Positions 35,161-43,549 of a stretch of DNA of 64,000 nucleotides are shown in pieces. The translations under genes were made by a program, and so were the position numbers. Below the pieces are notes generated by a model. That model saw only the letters and a program-made list of their open reading frames with translations, made no database searches and had not been told where the DNA came from. The stretch covers positions 116,356-180,355 of the forward strand of contig JASLMV010000002.1 of the NCBI GenBank assembly GCA_030746435.1, given 5' to 3'. This DNA comes from Gammaproteobacteria bacterium. Lineage in GTDB: Bacteria; Pseudomonadota; Gammaproteobacteria; Steroidobacterales; GCA-2729495. How positions within the stretch are numbered: the first letter of the stretch is position 1; every line of letters starts with the position of its first letter.

Positions 35161-35724
35161 TTAACCGTCTTCCCGAAGCGCATAAACACTGGAAAGATGG
35201 CGCCAGCGCTCCCGGAAATCCATGCCACACCCGAAGACGTAGCGATCCGGCACGGTGATTCCGGCATCGTAATCAGGTGGCTGCACGTCGGCCGCGCGGG
35301 CGCAGTCCTTAATAAATAGCACGGCGGTGTGCGTTTCGGCCGCGCCCTGCTGTTCGCAATAGCGCGCCACAACCGACAGGGTCGTGCCTGCATCGAAGAT
35401 ATCGTCGATGACGATCACGGTGGCGTCGTGCAAATCCAGCCGGGGCGCCGCCCGCCACTGCAACTCGCCGCCTGTCGTTTCTCCCAGGTAGCGACTCGCG
35501 TGGCAGAAATCGATCCTGAAATCGCCGGCCAGCCGTTCGGCGACCCGGAACAACGGAAACAGACCACCCGTGAGTACGCCAAGGAGTATGCAGTCGTTGT
35601 CGGTTATATGTGGCTGCAGCTTCGCTGCAAGCCGATCGAGGCCGGCTCCGACCTGCGCGGCGTCAATGATTTCCTCGGCAGCGGGAAACCCGGAAAGTTC
35701 GGGAAGATCCGCAATCGAAACCAT
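35161..35724 (-). CDS. hpt: Hypoxanthine-guanine phosphoribosyltransferase
   Basis: Converts hypoxanthine or guanine plus PRPP to IMP or GMP. It has 187 residues with the PRPP-binding motif VIVIDDIFDAGTTLS and the flexible-loop/ribose regions GVLTGGLFPLF and CHASRYLGETTGG. It abuts nagZ directly, with the start codon adjacent to the nagZ stop, and precedes the phosphorylase gene by eight bases. The two together could take methylthioinosine to IMP. Confidence 0.92.
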   Translation of the reverse strand: MVSIADLPELSGFPAAEEIIDAAQVGAGLDRLAAKLQPHITDNDCILLGVLTGGLFPLFRVAERLAGDFRIDFCHASRYLGETTGGELQWRAAPRLDLHDATVIVIDDIFDAGTTLSVVARYCEQQGAAETHTAVLFIKDCARAADVQPPDYDAGITVPDRYVFGCGMDFRERWRHLSSVYALREDG

Positions 35725-36774
35725 TCAGACCAAACTCCCCTGGCTGAAAGCCGCATCGGCCAATGCGTCAGACAAGCCTGCAATCATCGTATCCCACTCC
35801 TCCGAACCATACTCGGCCGCCGTGTATTTCTTCCGGTCTGCCCGCAGGGCCGGCAAGCGGGCCGCAGAAGCCGGCTCATCGTAATCCGCCAGCGCTTCGA
35901 TAACCGGGCCTACTGACTCGCGATCATTGCAGATCAGGATCATGTCGGCACCGGCCTGCAGTGCGATCCTGGCCCGCTCCTCGATATCGCCCACCACGCC
36001 CGCACCGGCCATACTCAGGTCATCTGAAAACACGGCACCCGCGAAGCCCAGTTCATTGCGCAGCACATCGCGGATCCAGTACGACGACATGCTGGCAATA
36101 GACTGGTGCACATCGGCGTAGCGCACGTGCGCCATCATCACACCGTGCAACCCATCGTCTATCAGGGTTGTATACGGGTGTAAATCGTCCAGTAATTCTT
36201 CGCGGCTGCGATGATCTTCGGGCAACAACAGGTGCGAGTCCCCTTCGACGCCCCCGTGACCCGGGAAATGTTTGGCCACCGCGGCCATGCCCGCCTGCCG
36301 CATGCCCTGCATGTACGCGAGCGCCAACCGCGCAACGGTGTTCGGGTCCTGGTGCAGCGCACGGTCGCCTATTACTTCACACAAGCCGTGATCGATATCG
36401 ACCACGGGCGCAAAGCTGAAATCAACACCGGTATCCAGCAATTCCGTTGCCATCAGCCGTGCGTGCAGGCCAGCCATCCGGTGTGCATGTTCAGGGTTTG
36501 CATCATGGAGCTGCCCCAACCAGGCCAGTGGCGGCAGCCGTGTGAAGTCTTCCTGAAAGCGTTGCACCCGGCCACCCTCCTGGTCGACGGCGACCAGCAA
36601 CGGCGGTGACCGCAAGCTGCGTATCTCATCCACCAGTCTTGTTACCTGCTCTCTGCCGGTGTAGTTGCGACTGAAAAGGATGACGCCGCCGACCAACGGA
36701 TGCTGCAAAACCTCGCGATCTTCAGCGTTCAGGCTTTCGCCAGCTACATCGATCATCAGTGGGCCAAGAGTCAT
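35725..36774 (-). CDS. nagZ: NagZ, beta-N-acetylglucosaminidase
   Basis: Cytoplasmic family-3 glycosidase that removes GlcNAc from anhydro-muropeptides during peptidoglycan recycling. It has 349 residues. Motifs are VAVDQEGGRVQRF, the catalytic-loop KHFPGHGGVEGDSH (with the His of the Asp-His dyad) and the nucleophile Asp in AVFSDDLSMAGA. It is separated from rlmD by a single base. Confidence 0.95.
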   Translation of the reverse strand: MTLGPLMIDVAGESLNAEDREVLQHPLVGGVILFSRNYTGREQVTRLVDEIRSLRSPPLLVAVDQEGGRVQRFQEDFTRLPPLAWLGQLHDANPEHAHRMAGLHARLMATELLDTGVDFSFAPVVDIDHGLCEVIGDRALHQDPNTVARLALAYMQGMRQAGMAAVAKHFPGHGGVEGDSHLLLPEDHRSREELLDDLHPYTTLIDDGLHGVMMAHVRYADVHQSIASMSSYWIRDVLRNELGFAGAVFSDDLSMAGAGVVGDIEERARIALQAGADMILICNDRESVGPVIEALADYDEPASAARLPALRADRKKYTAAEYGSEEWDTMIAGLSDALADAAFSQGSLV

Positions 36775-36775
36775 C

Positions 36776-38092
36776 TCAACGCTCGAATAAGGCCATCGCT
36801 TCTACATGGCTGGTTTGCGGGAACATGTCCATCGCACCCGCTGCCTTAAGGCTAAAACCGTGTTCGCTTATGAGTATGCCTGCGTCACGGGCCATGGACC
36901 CGGGATGGCAGGAAATATACAGCAGTTTGGCCGCACCGGTCCGCGCAACGGCCGGCAGTACGTCCCGGGCGCCGATCCGCGGAGGGTCGAGAACCACGAT
37001 GTCGAAATCCTCACGCCACCAGTCCGGCTGTTCTTCCCGGCTAAGGTCTGCAGCATGGAATGAAGTATTCGTCAGGTTGTTGGCACGCGCATTCGCTTCT
37101 GCCTTACAGACCATTTGCGTATCCAGTTCCACACCGGTGACCTGCATGCTGTTCAGCGCAAGCGGCAAGGTGAAGTTCCCGATGCCGCAGAAGAGGTCCA
37201 GCACATGTTCAGTGCCCGTGAGTTCGAGCAGTGCGAGTGCCTGCCGGATCATGCGCCTGTTCATATCCTGGTTAACCTGGATGAAATCCAGCGGGCCGAA
37301 GGTCAGCCTGAGTCCGTAGTCAGGCAGTTCGTACCACAGGTCCTGGTGGCTACCTGTCGTGTTCAACGGCTGTAGGGTGTCGGGGCCACCGCTTTGCAAC
37401 CAGACATGCGCTCCAACCTGATCCTGAAACTTTTCAAAGCGCGCAAGGTCCGCGGAACCCGGCTCCTCCAGTACCCGGAACACCAGCGCGAACGCGTTAT
37501 CGCCGTGGCTAAGTTCGATTTGCGGAATCTGCCTGCAGATATCCAGCGAGCCGATGAATGCCGACAACCCGGGAATCATTGCAGCAAGTTCGGGCACCAG
37601 TGTTTCACAGCTTTGCATATCGGCAACATAGGGTTTGCGCTGCTCGCGAAAACCCACGAGGACACGGCCCTTCTTGTCGACCAGCTTTGCCCCCAAACGG
37701 GCTCGCCGCCTGTAGCCCAGCGGCCTGCCCGCCAGTGGCTGCAGCACATGCTCTGGCTGCACGCCCGCTATGCGCCGGAACGAATCGAGCAGCGTCGCCT
37801 GCTTGGCCTTAAGTTGGGCAGTAGGTCCGAGGTGCTGCAGCGAACACCCACCGCACACGCCAAAATTCGCACAGGCCGGCTCTACCCGATCCGGAGACGC
37901 CTCGATGACCTCGAGCAGCTCCGCCTCATCATAGTTCTTGCGGCGTCGCTGCCTGCGAAAACGCACGACCTCGCCGCTAATGGATGCGTCGACAAACACG
38001 ATTTTGCCCGGCACATCGACCACGCCACGACCGTCCATCATGGCATCGCGTACGGTTGCGGTTTCTTCAGGGTTGTCGATCCATTTGCCCAT
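36776..38092 (-). CDS. rlmD: RlmD, 23S rRNA (uracil-1939-C5)-methyltransferase
   Basis: SAM-dependent methyltransferase with an iron-sulfur cluster, 438 residues. An N-terminal TRAM-like domain is followed by the cluster cysteines in CANFGVCGGCSLQHL and a fourth in MQSCET. The SAM motif is VLDLFCGIGNFTLPLA. The catalytic Cys lies in LLYISCHPGSMARD; many relatives have SCNP there. Gene order relA/rlmD seen elsewhere is not found: the upstream neighbour here is an exonuclease gene. Confidence 0.93.
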   Translation of the reverse strand: MGKWIDNPEETATVRDAMMDGRGVVDVPGKIVFVDASISGEVVRFRRQRRRKNYDEAELLEVIEASPDRVEPACANFGVCGGCSLQHLGPTAQLKAKQATLLDSFRRIAGVQPEHVLQPLAGRPLGYRRRARLGAKLVDKKGRVLVGFREQRKPYVADMQSCETLVPELAAMIPGLSAFIGSLDICRQIPQIELSHGDNAFALVFRVLEEPGSADLARFEKFQDQVGAHVWLQSGGPDTLQPLNTTGSHQDLWYELPDYGLRLTFGPLDFIQVNQDMNRRMIRQALALLELTGTEHVLDLFCGIGNFTLPLALNSMQVTGVELDTQMVCKAEANARANNLTNTSFHAADLSREEQPDWWREDFDIVVLDPPRIGARDVLPAVARTGAAKLLYISCHPGSMARDAGILISEHGFSLKAAGAMDMFPQTSHVEAMALFER

Positions 38093-38115
38093 ACCTCAGA
38101 TAGCCCGCATTGCCG

Positions 38116-38889
38116 TCATGCAGCCGACCATGCATCGACAAACTTGGCAAGGTGCGGCGCCCCTGAGTCTTTCAGGATGTCGCGCACCAACTGGTACTCG
38201 CTCTCGAGGTGTGGATCGTCCAGCAGGCCGCACATGTGCCGGAAACGCAGATATACGAGGTAGGTATTGAGTACATCCGTCTCGCAGTAGTTCCTGATCT
38301 CGACAATTCCACCGGCACGATAACTGTCCCAGACCTGGTCACCTGACATCCCCATCTTGCCGGGAAACCCCAGCATGGTCGCTATAGCGTCCAGGCTTGC
38401 ACGGGCACGCCCCTGGAAACCGGCAAGCACATCCATCAGGTCTATATGCCGCCAGTGAAACCGGGAGAGGTAATTGTTGTAGCGAAAGTTGCGGTCATCG
38501 TCGCCGTGTTCCCAGTAACGCGGGGCCTGCACACCGTGCAGGAGCGCACGGTAATGTAAAACGGGCAAATCGAATCCGGACCCGTTCCAGGAAACCAGAT
38601 CCGGTGTATAAAGTTCTATACCCTCAAAGAAGCGGTGCACGAGTTCCTTTTCATCGCTGTCCGCATCGCCGAGGCTCCAGAGCCGAAAACTATCAGGGCC
38701 TCTAAGAGCTACCGAAATAGCCACGATCCTGTGCTGGTACAAAGGCAAAAAATCGGTACCCTTCTCCTGCATCTGGTGAAAGCTCATGGCCTTCGCTACA
38801 TCTTCGTCGCCGATACCGTCAAGTCCCAGCAATTTAGCGCCGAGTTCGGTATCCGGAACGGTTTCTATGTCAAAGGTCAGGCTGCTCAA
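38116..38889 (-). CDS. PolB-like 3'-5' exonuclease (DEDDy)
   Basis: A 257-residue stand-alone exonuclease related to the proofreading domain of family B polymerases (COG3298 type). DEDDy motifs are visible: FDIETVP (Exo I), DLVSWNGSGFDLPVLHYR (Exo II) and YCETDVLNTYLVYLRF (Exo III, YxxxD). The start is a TTG overlapping the acpS stop (TTGA). Its biological role is not established in the family. It belongs to the pdxJ-acpS transcript by position. Confidence 0.85.
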   Translation of the reverse strand: MSSLTFDIETVPDTELGAKLLGLDGIGDEDVAKAMSFHQMQEKGTDFLPLYQHRIVAISVALRGPDSFRLWSLGDADSDEKELVHRFFEGIELYTPDLVSWNGSGFDLPVLHYRALLHGVQAPRYWEHGDDDRNFRYNNYLSRFHWRHIDLMDVLAGFQGRARASLDAIATMLGFPGKMGMSGDQVWDSYRAGGIVEIRNYCETDVLNTYLVYLRFRHMCGLLDDPHLESEYQLVRDILKDSGAPHLAKFVDAWSAA

Positions 38890-39278
38890 AGATCTTTCCC
38901 CGATTTTTCAAGGACTGCAACCGCTACCACGAGACCTGCCTCATCGCTCAGGGTGAGATGGCCCCCGCCGATACCGAGCTGGTGGCACATTGCCCTGCCG
39001 CGGCTGGAAAAAACAATTTCGGGCCGCCCCAGGCGGTTCGGTATCACGCCGGAATCCCTTATCCACATCCCGTTCGAGAAACCGGTGCCCATCGCCTTTA
39101 CGATCGCTTCCTTGGCGGCAAAGCGCATCGCCAGGAAGCGCACTTTGTTTTTCGTGTAGGCGAACAAGCGCCGCTCGTCAGGCAACAACAATCGCTCGAC
39201 AAAACGCTCGCCAAAGTGTTCGTAAGTCGCCGCGACCCTTTCTACTTTCAAAATATCCGTGCCGATGCCAAAAATCAT
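38886..39278 (-). CDS. acpS: AcpS, holo-ACP synthase
   Basis: Transfers 4'-phosphopantetheine from CoA to acyl carrier protein. It has 130 residues with the invariant GIGTDILKVERV start, FAAKEAIVKAMG (Mg/CoA site) and the FSSRGRA...LTLSDEAGLVVAVAVLE ending. It overlaps pdxJ and the downstream exonuclease gene by four bases each. Confidence 0.96.
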   Translation of the reverse strand: MIFGIGTDILKVERVAATYEHFGERFVERLLLPDERRLFAYTKNKVRFLAMRFAAKEAIVKAMGTGFSNGMWIRDSGVIPNRLGRPEIVFSSRGRAMCHQLGIGGGHLTLSDEAGLVVAVAVLEKSGKDL

Positions 39279-40000
39279 TCCCGGCGTGCCTCCATCATCA
39301 GGCGCTTCATTTCCCTGACCGCTTCGGCAAAACCGCTGAAGACAGACTGCGCCACTACAGAATGCCCTATATTCAGCTCAAACAGTTCCGGTATTGCCGC
39401 AATATCACTGACATTAGTGTAATTCAGCCCGTGTCCTGCATGCCCCCGGAGACCGATCGCCGCCGCATATTCGGCAGCATTTACTACACGTTGCAGTTCC
39501 TGCTCACGCGCGTCTCCGGGCCCGGCTTCGGCAAAACAACCTGTGTGTAACTCAACGACTTCTGCGCCGGTTTGTTTGGCGGCATCCAGTTGCAGCTGAT
39601 CCGGGTCGATGAACAGCGCGACCCTGATGCCGGCCGACTGCAATTCGGCGCAGACTCTGGTGAGTTCGTCAACCTGTGCCGCCACATTCAAACCGCCCTC
39701 GGTTGTCAGCTCCTCACGTTTCTCGGGCACCAGGCAACAGTCTGCCGGTAAGTATTCAATCGCTTTCGAAAGCATGTCCCCGGTGGCCGCCATCTCAAGG
39801 TTGATGCGCAAATCGGGCACTTCGCTGAGCCGCACGACGTCGACATCCTGGATATGGCGCCGGTCCTCTCGCAGGTGCACGGTGATGCTGTCCGCACCAG
39901 ATTGCCGTGCGATCAGCGCCGCCTCGAGGGGATCGGGGTAATACGTTCCGCGCGCCTGCCGCAGGGTTGCGATATGGTCGATATTGACACCCAGGAGCAT
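39275..40000 (-). CDS. pdxJ: PdxJ, pyridoxine 5'-phosphate synthase
   Basis: Makes pyridoxine 5'-phosphate from 1-deoxyxylulose 5-phosphate and aminoacetone phosphate. It has 241 residues from the ATG at 40000, which gives the family start MLLGVNIDHIATLRQARG. Other motifs are SITVHLREDRRHIQD, CLVPEKREELTTEGG and GHGLNYTNV. The longer open frame upstream has no family match. Confidence 0.95.
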   Translation of the reverse strand: MLLGVNIDHIATLRQARGTYYPDPLEAALIARQSGADSITVHLREDRRHIQDVDVVRLSEVPDLRINLEMAATGDMLSKAIEYLPADCCLVPEKREELTTEGGLNVAAQVDELTRVCAELQSAGIRVALFIDPDQLQLDAAKQTGAEVVELHTGCFAEAGPGDAREQELQRVVNAAEYAAAIGLRGHAGHGLNYTNVSDIAAIPELFELNIGHSVVAQSVFSGFAEAVREMKRLMMEARRE

Positions 40001-40082
40001 GCTTTTGCCTTTGTCCGGTTTTATTGTGCTTGTTACAGAGCAGGTAATTTTGGCACCTGGCCAGCGTTGCCGCAACGAAGCT

Positions 40083-40802
40083 TCAGCGTTTCATGGCCGC
40101 GGCAATCCTGCGAGTCTCCAGACCACGCTCCCCCAAGTGATAGTTAAGCGCCGCCCTGAGCAGATGTTTTGCCCGCTTGCGTACAACCGGATCGTCAAAC
40201 TCACGGCGGCCGATTGCCAGCAACTGGGCTCCGCTAAAACAAGAACCGTCGTCCTGCGCATGTTCAGCAACAACCGCTCCCTGCTCCACACGGAATTCGT
40301 ATTGCCGCGTCTCCACAAGCGGCTCCTGGCTCACGGAATCCTGCTCAAGATTGAGTGCATAGCCGATCTCGCGCAGCAATTCGAGTTCAAAACCACGCAG
40401 CAGCACTTCGACGTCCTCACAGATCGCAAGTTGCGCCACCACCGAGCCGTAATGCATAAATAATTCCGGGTGTGGGTCATGCCGGTGCAGGAGCCTCATA
40501 AGCAGTTCATTCACATAGAACCCGGCCATAATCCGGTCCGCTGCCAATACAGCCGCAGCGTCGGTAGATTCGGCAGCACGCAGGGTCTGCAGCTCGCCAC
40601 GGCCCGACCATGACACCCGCAGCGGCTGAAACGGATTGAGTACGCCCCGGAACGGCGATTTGGGCCGGCGCGCGCCCCGGGCGACGAGGCCGACCCGGCC
40701 GTGGCCGGCGGTGAATACCTCCAGCAATTCGCTGGTTTCCCGGTAGGATCGCGCATGCAGTACGTATGCAGGTTCGAGGTCGACCTTGGCGGGATTACTC
40801 AT
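40083..40802 (-). CDS. recO: RecO, recombination mediator
   Basis: Loads RecA with RecR in the RecF pathway. It has 239 residues. An N-terminal OB fold (AYVLHARSYRETSELLEVFTAGHGRVGLVARGARRPKS) is followed by a helical C-terminal domain. The zinc-finger cysteines of some RecO proteins are absent, as in other gammaproteobacterial members. It overlaps era by four bases. Confidence 0.93.
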   Translation of the reverse strand: MSNPAKVDLEPAYVLHARSYRETSELLEVFTAGHGRVGLVARGARRPKSPFRGVLNPFQPLRVSWSGRGELQTLRAAESTDAAAVLAADRIMAGFYVNELLMRLLHRHDPHPELFMHYGSVVAQLAICEDVEVLLRGFELELLREIGYALNLEQDSVSQEPLVETRQYEFRVEQGAVVAEHAQDDGSCFSGAQLLAIGRREFDDPVVRKRAKHLLRAALNYHLGERGLETRRIAAAMKR

Positions 40803-41704
40803 TGCTCAGCATCGTAACCAAGCTGACGGAGTGACTGGGCACTATCGGACCAGTTGCGTTTTACCTTGACGTGCGACTCAAGGTAAACCGGCCGCTCAAG
40901 GGTTTCCTGCAGGTCCAGCCGTGCGGCCTGGCCAATGGCTTTTATCTGCTGCCCGCCCTTGCCGACGACGATCCCCTTGTGCGATTCCCTGTCGACCCAG
41001 ATCGTCGCGTTGATCCGTAACCTGCCCTGCTCGTCTTCCTCGAGGTCCTCGATTTCTACGCCGACACCGTAGGGCACTTCCTTGTGCAGCATCTGCATCA
41101 GTTTCTCGCGCAGGATTTCCGCAGCACGAAAGCGAAGTCCGCGGTCGGTGGCAATTTCTGATCCGTACAGCGCTTCCTGAGCCGGCAGAAGATCGTATAA
41201 AGCCGTTGTCAGCATACCGAGGTTTTCGGGCAGCGTGGCCGATACCGGCACAATCGCGGCAAATTCTGCGCGCCCCGCGGCTTCTTCCAGGATCGGCAAT
41301 AAGCGGTCACGCGGTTTAACACGGTCTATCTTGTTCACGGTCAGGATGCAGGGGAGTCCCGCTTCTGCGACCAGCCGCAAAGCCCGGTCGTCGCCCTCTT
41401 TCCAGCTCCCCGCCTCGACCACGAGCATCACCACATCCGCACTTTCCAGCGAACCAACGGCGGCCCGGTTCATCACCCGGTTTATCAGCCGTCCGGAGGC
41501 CGACTCCAGGCCCGGCGTATCGATAAATACTAACTGGTACCCGGCGTCCGTCAGTACACCGATAATGGCGTGCCGCGTCGTGTTGGGCTTGGAGCTAACG
41601 ATACTGATCTTGTGGCCGACCAGGGCGTTTACCAGGGTCGATTTGCCGACATTGGGCCGCCCCAGGACGGCGACATATCCACTACGGTGATCCGCTATTG
41701 CCAT
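40799..41704 (-). CDS. era: Era, ribosome-assembly GTPase
   Basis: GTPase that binds the 3' end of 16S rRNA during 30S maturation. It has 301 residues: G1 GRPNVGKSTL, G3 DTPGLE, G4 NKID and the C-terminal KH domain with GIVVGKGGQQIKAIGQAAR. The start lies 23 bases inside the end of rnc, the usual rnc-era overlap. Confidence 0.97.
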   Translation of the reverse strand: MAIADHRSGYVAVLGRPNVGKSTLVNALVGHKISIVSSKPNTTRHAIIGVLTDAGYQLVFIDTPGLESASGRLINRVMNRAAVGSLESADVVMLVVEAGSWKEGDDRALRLVAEAGLPCILTVNKIDRVKPRDRLLPILEEAAGRAEFAAIVPVSATLPENLGMLTTALYDLLPAQEALYGSEIATDRGLRFRAAEILREKLMQMLHKEVPYGVGVEIEDLEEDEQGRLRINATIWVDRESHKGIVVGKGGQQIKAIGQAARLDLQETLERPVYLESHVKVKRNWSDSAQSLRQLGYDAEQ

Positions 41705-42374
41705 TGTTAAGAATATTCAGTGCCTCAGTGGCTGCCGACTGTTCGGCTTTCCGTCGGCTGCTTCCGTTACCTGTAGTGCTTATATCAAGCCCCGAAATCG
41801 TGCATACAACTTCGAAGTTCCGGGCATGCGGCGGCCCTTCTTCGCTCTTGACGTCATAGACGGGCACCGCGTGTCCCGCTGATTGTAATGCTTCCTGGAG
41901 GCGGGTCTTCGGGTCTTTCAGAGCTTCGCTTTCGGGCAGATCCTCGAGCCGCTTACCATACAGGTGCAGAATCACCCTTGTAGCGGCCTCAAAACCACCG
42001 TCAAGGTATACAGCTCCGAATACGGCTTCCAGGCCGTCGGCAAGTATAGAGGTACGCTGATGGCCGCCGGAACGCGATTCCCCGCTTCCGAGCAACATGG
42101 CATCGCCCAGTCCTGCGCCGCCCGATATGTCGGCAAGGGTTTCCTTGCGGACCAGGGCGGCCCGCTGCCGGCTCAGACTACCTTCATCGGAATCTGGCAG
42201 GTCTTTGTGGAGTTTGTCCGCGATAACGAGCCCGAGTACGGCATCGCCGAGAAACTCGAGCCGCTCATTATTGTTATCGGATCTGCTTCTGTGGGTTAGC
42301 GCTCTTGCCAGCAGTTCTGCTTGTTTAAATTCGTATTGCAGATGCTTTCGAGACCAGACCCCCGGTTCGGTCAC
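41682..42374 (-). CDS. rnc: Ribonuclease III
   Basis: Double-strand-specific endoribonuclease for rRNA and mRNA processing. It has 230 residues with the catalytic signature NERLEFLGDAVLGLVIAD and a C-terminal dsRNA-binding domain (DPKTRLQEALQSAGHAVPVYDV and GNGSSRRKAEQSAATEALNIL). The GTG start overlaps the DUF4845 stop. Confidence 0.96.
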   Translation of the reverse strand: MTEPGVWSRKHLQYEFKQAELLARALTHRSRSDNNNERLEFLGDAVLGLVIADKLHKDLPDSDEGSLSRQRAALVRKETLADISGGAGLGDAMLLGSGESRSGGHQRTSILADGLEAVFGAVYLDGGFEAATRVILHLYGKRLEDLPESEALKDPKTRLQEALQSAGHAVPVYDVKSEEGPPHARNFEVVCTISGLDISTTGNGSSRRKAEQSAATEALNILNNGNSGSP

Positions 42375-42739
42375 TTAAATATCTCTACCGTATGATCAAA
42401 TTCTGCGAGTAGGTAAACATTGCCGAAATAGACTTTCCGGCGCTCGTATTCTATCGATATTTTGTATCCGCTGGCGCTGCGCTTTACAACGAAATCCTTA
42501 CGGTGGTTAACGTCGCGCAGATCCTCGATATTTACCCGCCTGCCCAACGCCTTGCGAATATCCGTAACGGTCGCATTCTGCCCTTCCAGGTCCGCTTTAA
42601 CCTGGTTCATGACCTGCACGATCCTCATGTTCTCGAGGTAAACGGGCACAAGCTGAATGACCCCGAAACCTATCGAACCGAGCACGAGAAGCACCAGGAC
42701 AACGCCTATCGCAGTCATGCCTTGCTGCTGCTTACGCAT
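42371..42739 (-). CDS. DUF4845 membrane protein
   Basis: A 122-residue protein with one N-terminal membrane helix (MTAIGVVLVLLVLGSIGFGVIQLVPVYLENMRI). It belongs to the DUF4845 family, which in gammaproteobacteria almost always sits between lepB and rnc (PA0769 position). Function unknown. The first 25 residues resemble a type IV pilin-like N-terminus (RKQQQGMTAIGVVLVLL), but the glycine/glutamate arrangement of a prepilin cleavage site is not convincing. Confidence 0.85.
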   Translation of the reverse strand: MRKQQQGMTAIGVVLVLLVLGSIGFGVIQLVPVYLENMRIVQVMNQVKADLEGQNATVTDIRKALGRRVNIEDLRDVNHRKDFVVKRSASGYKISIEYERRKVYFGNVYLLAEFDHTVEIFK

Positions 42740-42763
42740 ATTTACACTCCAGCCTGATCGAAG

Positions 42764-43516
42764 CTATTCGACTTTGTTCCCGATCCTCGTCCACTGCGGC
42801 GTTTCCGGGAAATCCCAATTCATCCATATCCGGACAGCCTTTCCGACAACATTTTCCTGCGGCACGAAGCCTACCTGTGGAAAACGGCTGTCCTGACTGT
42901 TGTCCCGGTTGTCACCCATCATGAAAAAATGGCCCGCCGGAACAACATACTTTCCGTCACTGCCTGCCTTGAAGCGCATCAGGCGAATATTGTGCTCAAT
43001 GTCGCCCAGCCTTTCTAAAGCAATAACGGAACTCGCATCCATCTCCATATCAGTCTGCTCGAGCTCCACGAGCTCATTGTTGATATAGAGACGCTTGTTC
43101 ACATAGGCGATAGTATCGCCCGGAAGCCCGACCAAACGTTTGATGTAGTTCACACTCGGGTCAGTTGGCAGCCGAAATACAATAACGTCGCCCCTCTCAG
43201 GATCGCCGTTATCCATGATTTTGCTGTGCAGAACGGGCAGCCGCAGGCCATATGCGAACTTGTTCACAAATATAAAATCGCCGACCAGCAGTGTCGGGAC
43301 CATCGAACTGGAGGGAATCCGGAAAGGTTCGAAGAGAAACGAACGGACGACCAGCACCAGTAACAATACGGGGAAGAATGACCGGGAGTACTCGACTGCG
43401 ACATTTTTCGAGGGTTCAGCATTCTCGGAATTTGCTATACGACGGATTACAATTTCGGCGGCGCAAACAAGTCCACTAAGCCCCGTGAGCACTACGAGTA
43501 CCAGTGCAAAATCCAT
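42764..43516 (-). CDS. lepB: LepB, signal peptidase I
   Basis: Inner-membrane serine protease that removes signal peptides from exported proteins. It has 250 residues with two N-terminal membrane segments. The nucleophile Ser lies in IPSSSMVPTLLVGD, the general-base Lys in NYIKRLVGLPGDTI, and box E is MMGDNRDNSQDSR. The ATG at 43516 has AGGGGA eight bases upstream; a TTG two codons earlier is the alternative. Confidence 0.95.
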   Translation of the reverse strand: MDFALVLVVLTGLSGLVCAAEIVIRRIANSENAEPSKNVAVEYSRSFFPVLLLVLVVRSFLFEPFRIPSSSMVPTLLVGDFIFVNKFAYGLRLPVLHSKIMDNGDPERGDVIVFRLPTDPSVNYIKRLVGLPGDTIAYVNKRLYINNELVELEQTDMEMDASSVIALERLGDIEHNIRLMRFKAGSDGKYVVPAGHFFMMGDNRDNSQDSRFPQVGFVPQENVVGKAVRIWMNWDFPETPQWTRIGNKVE

Positions 43517-43549
43517 CAGCAAAATCCCCTAGCGTCCATGCCTCTAAAA

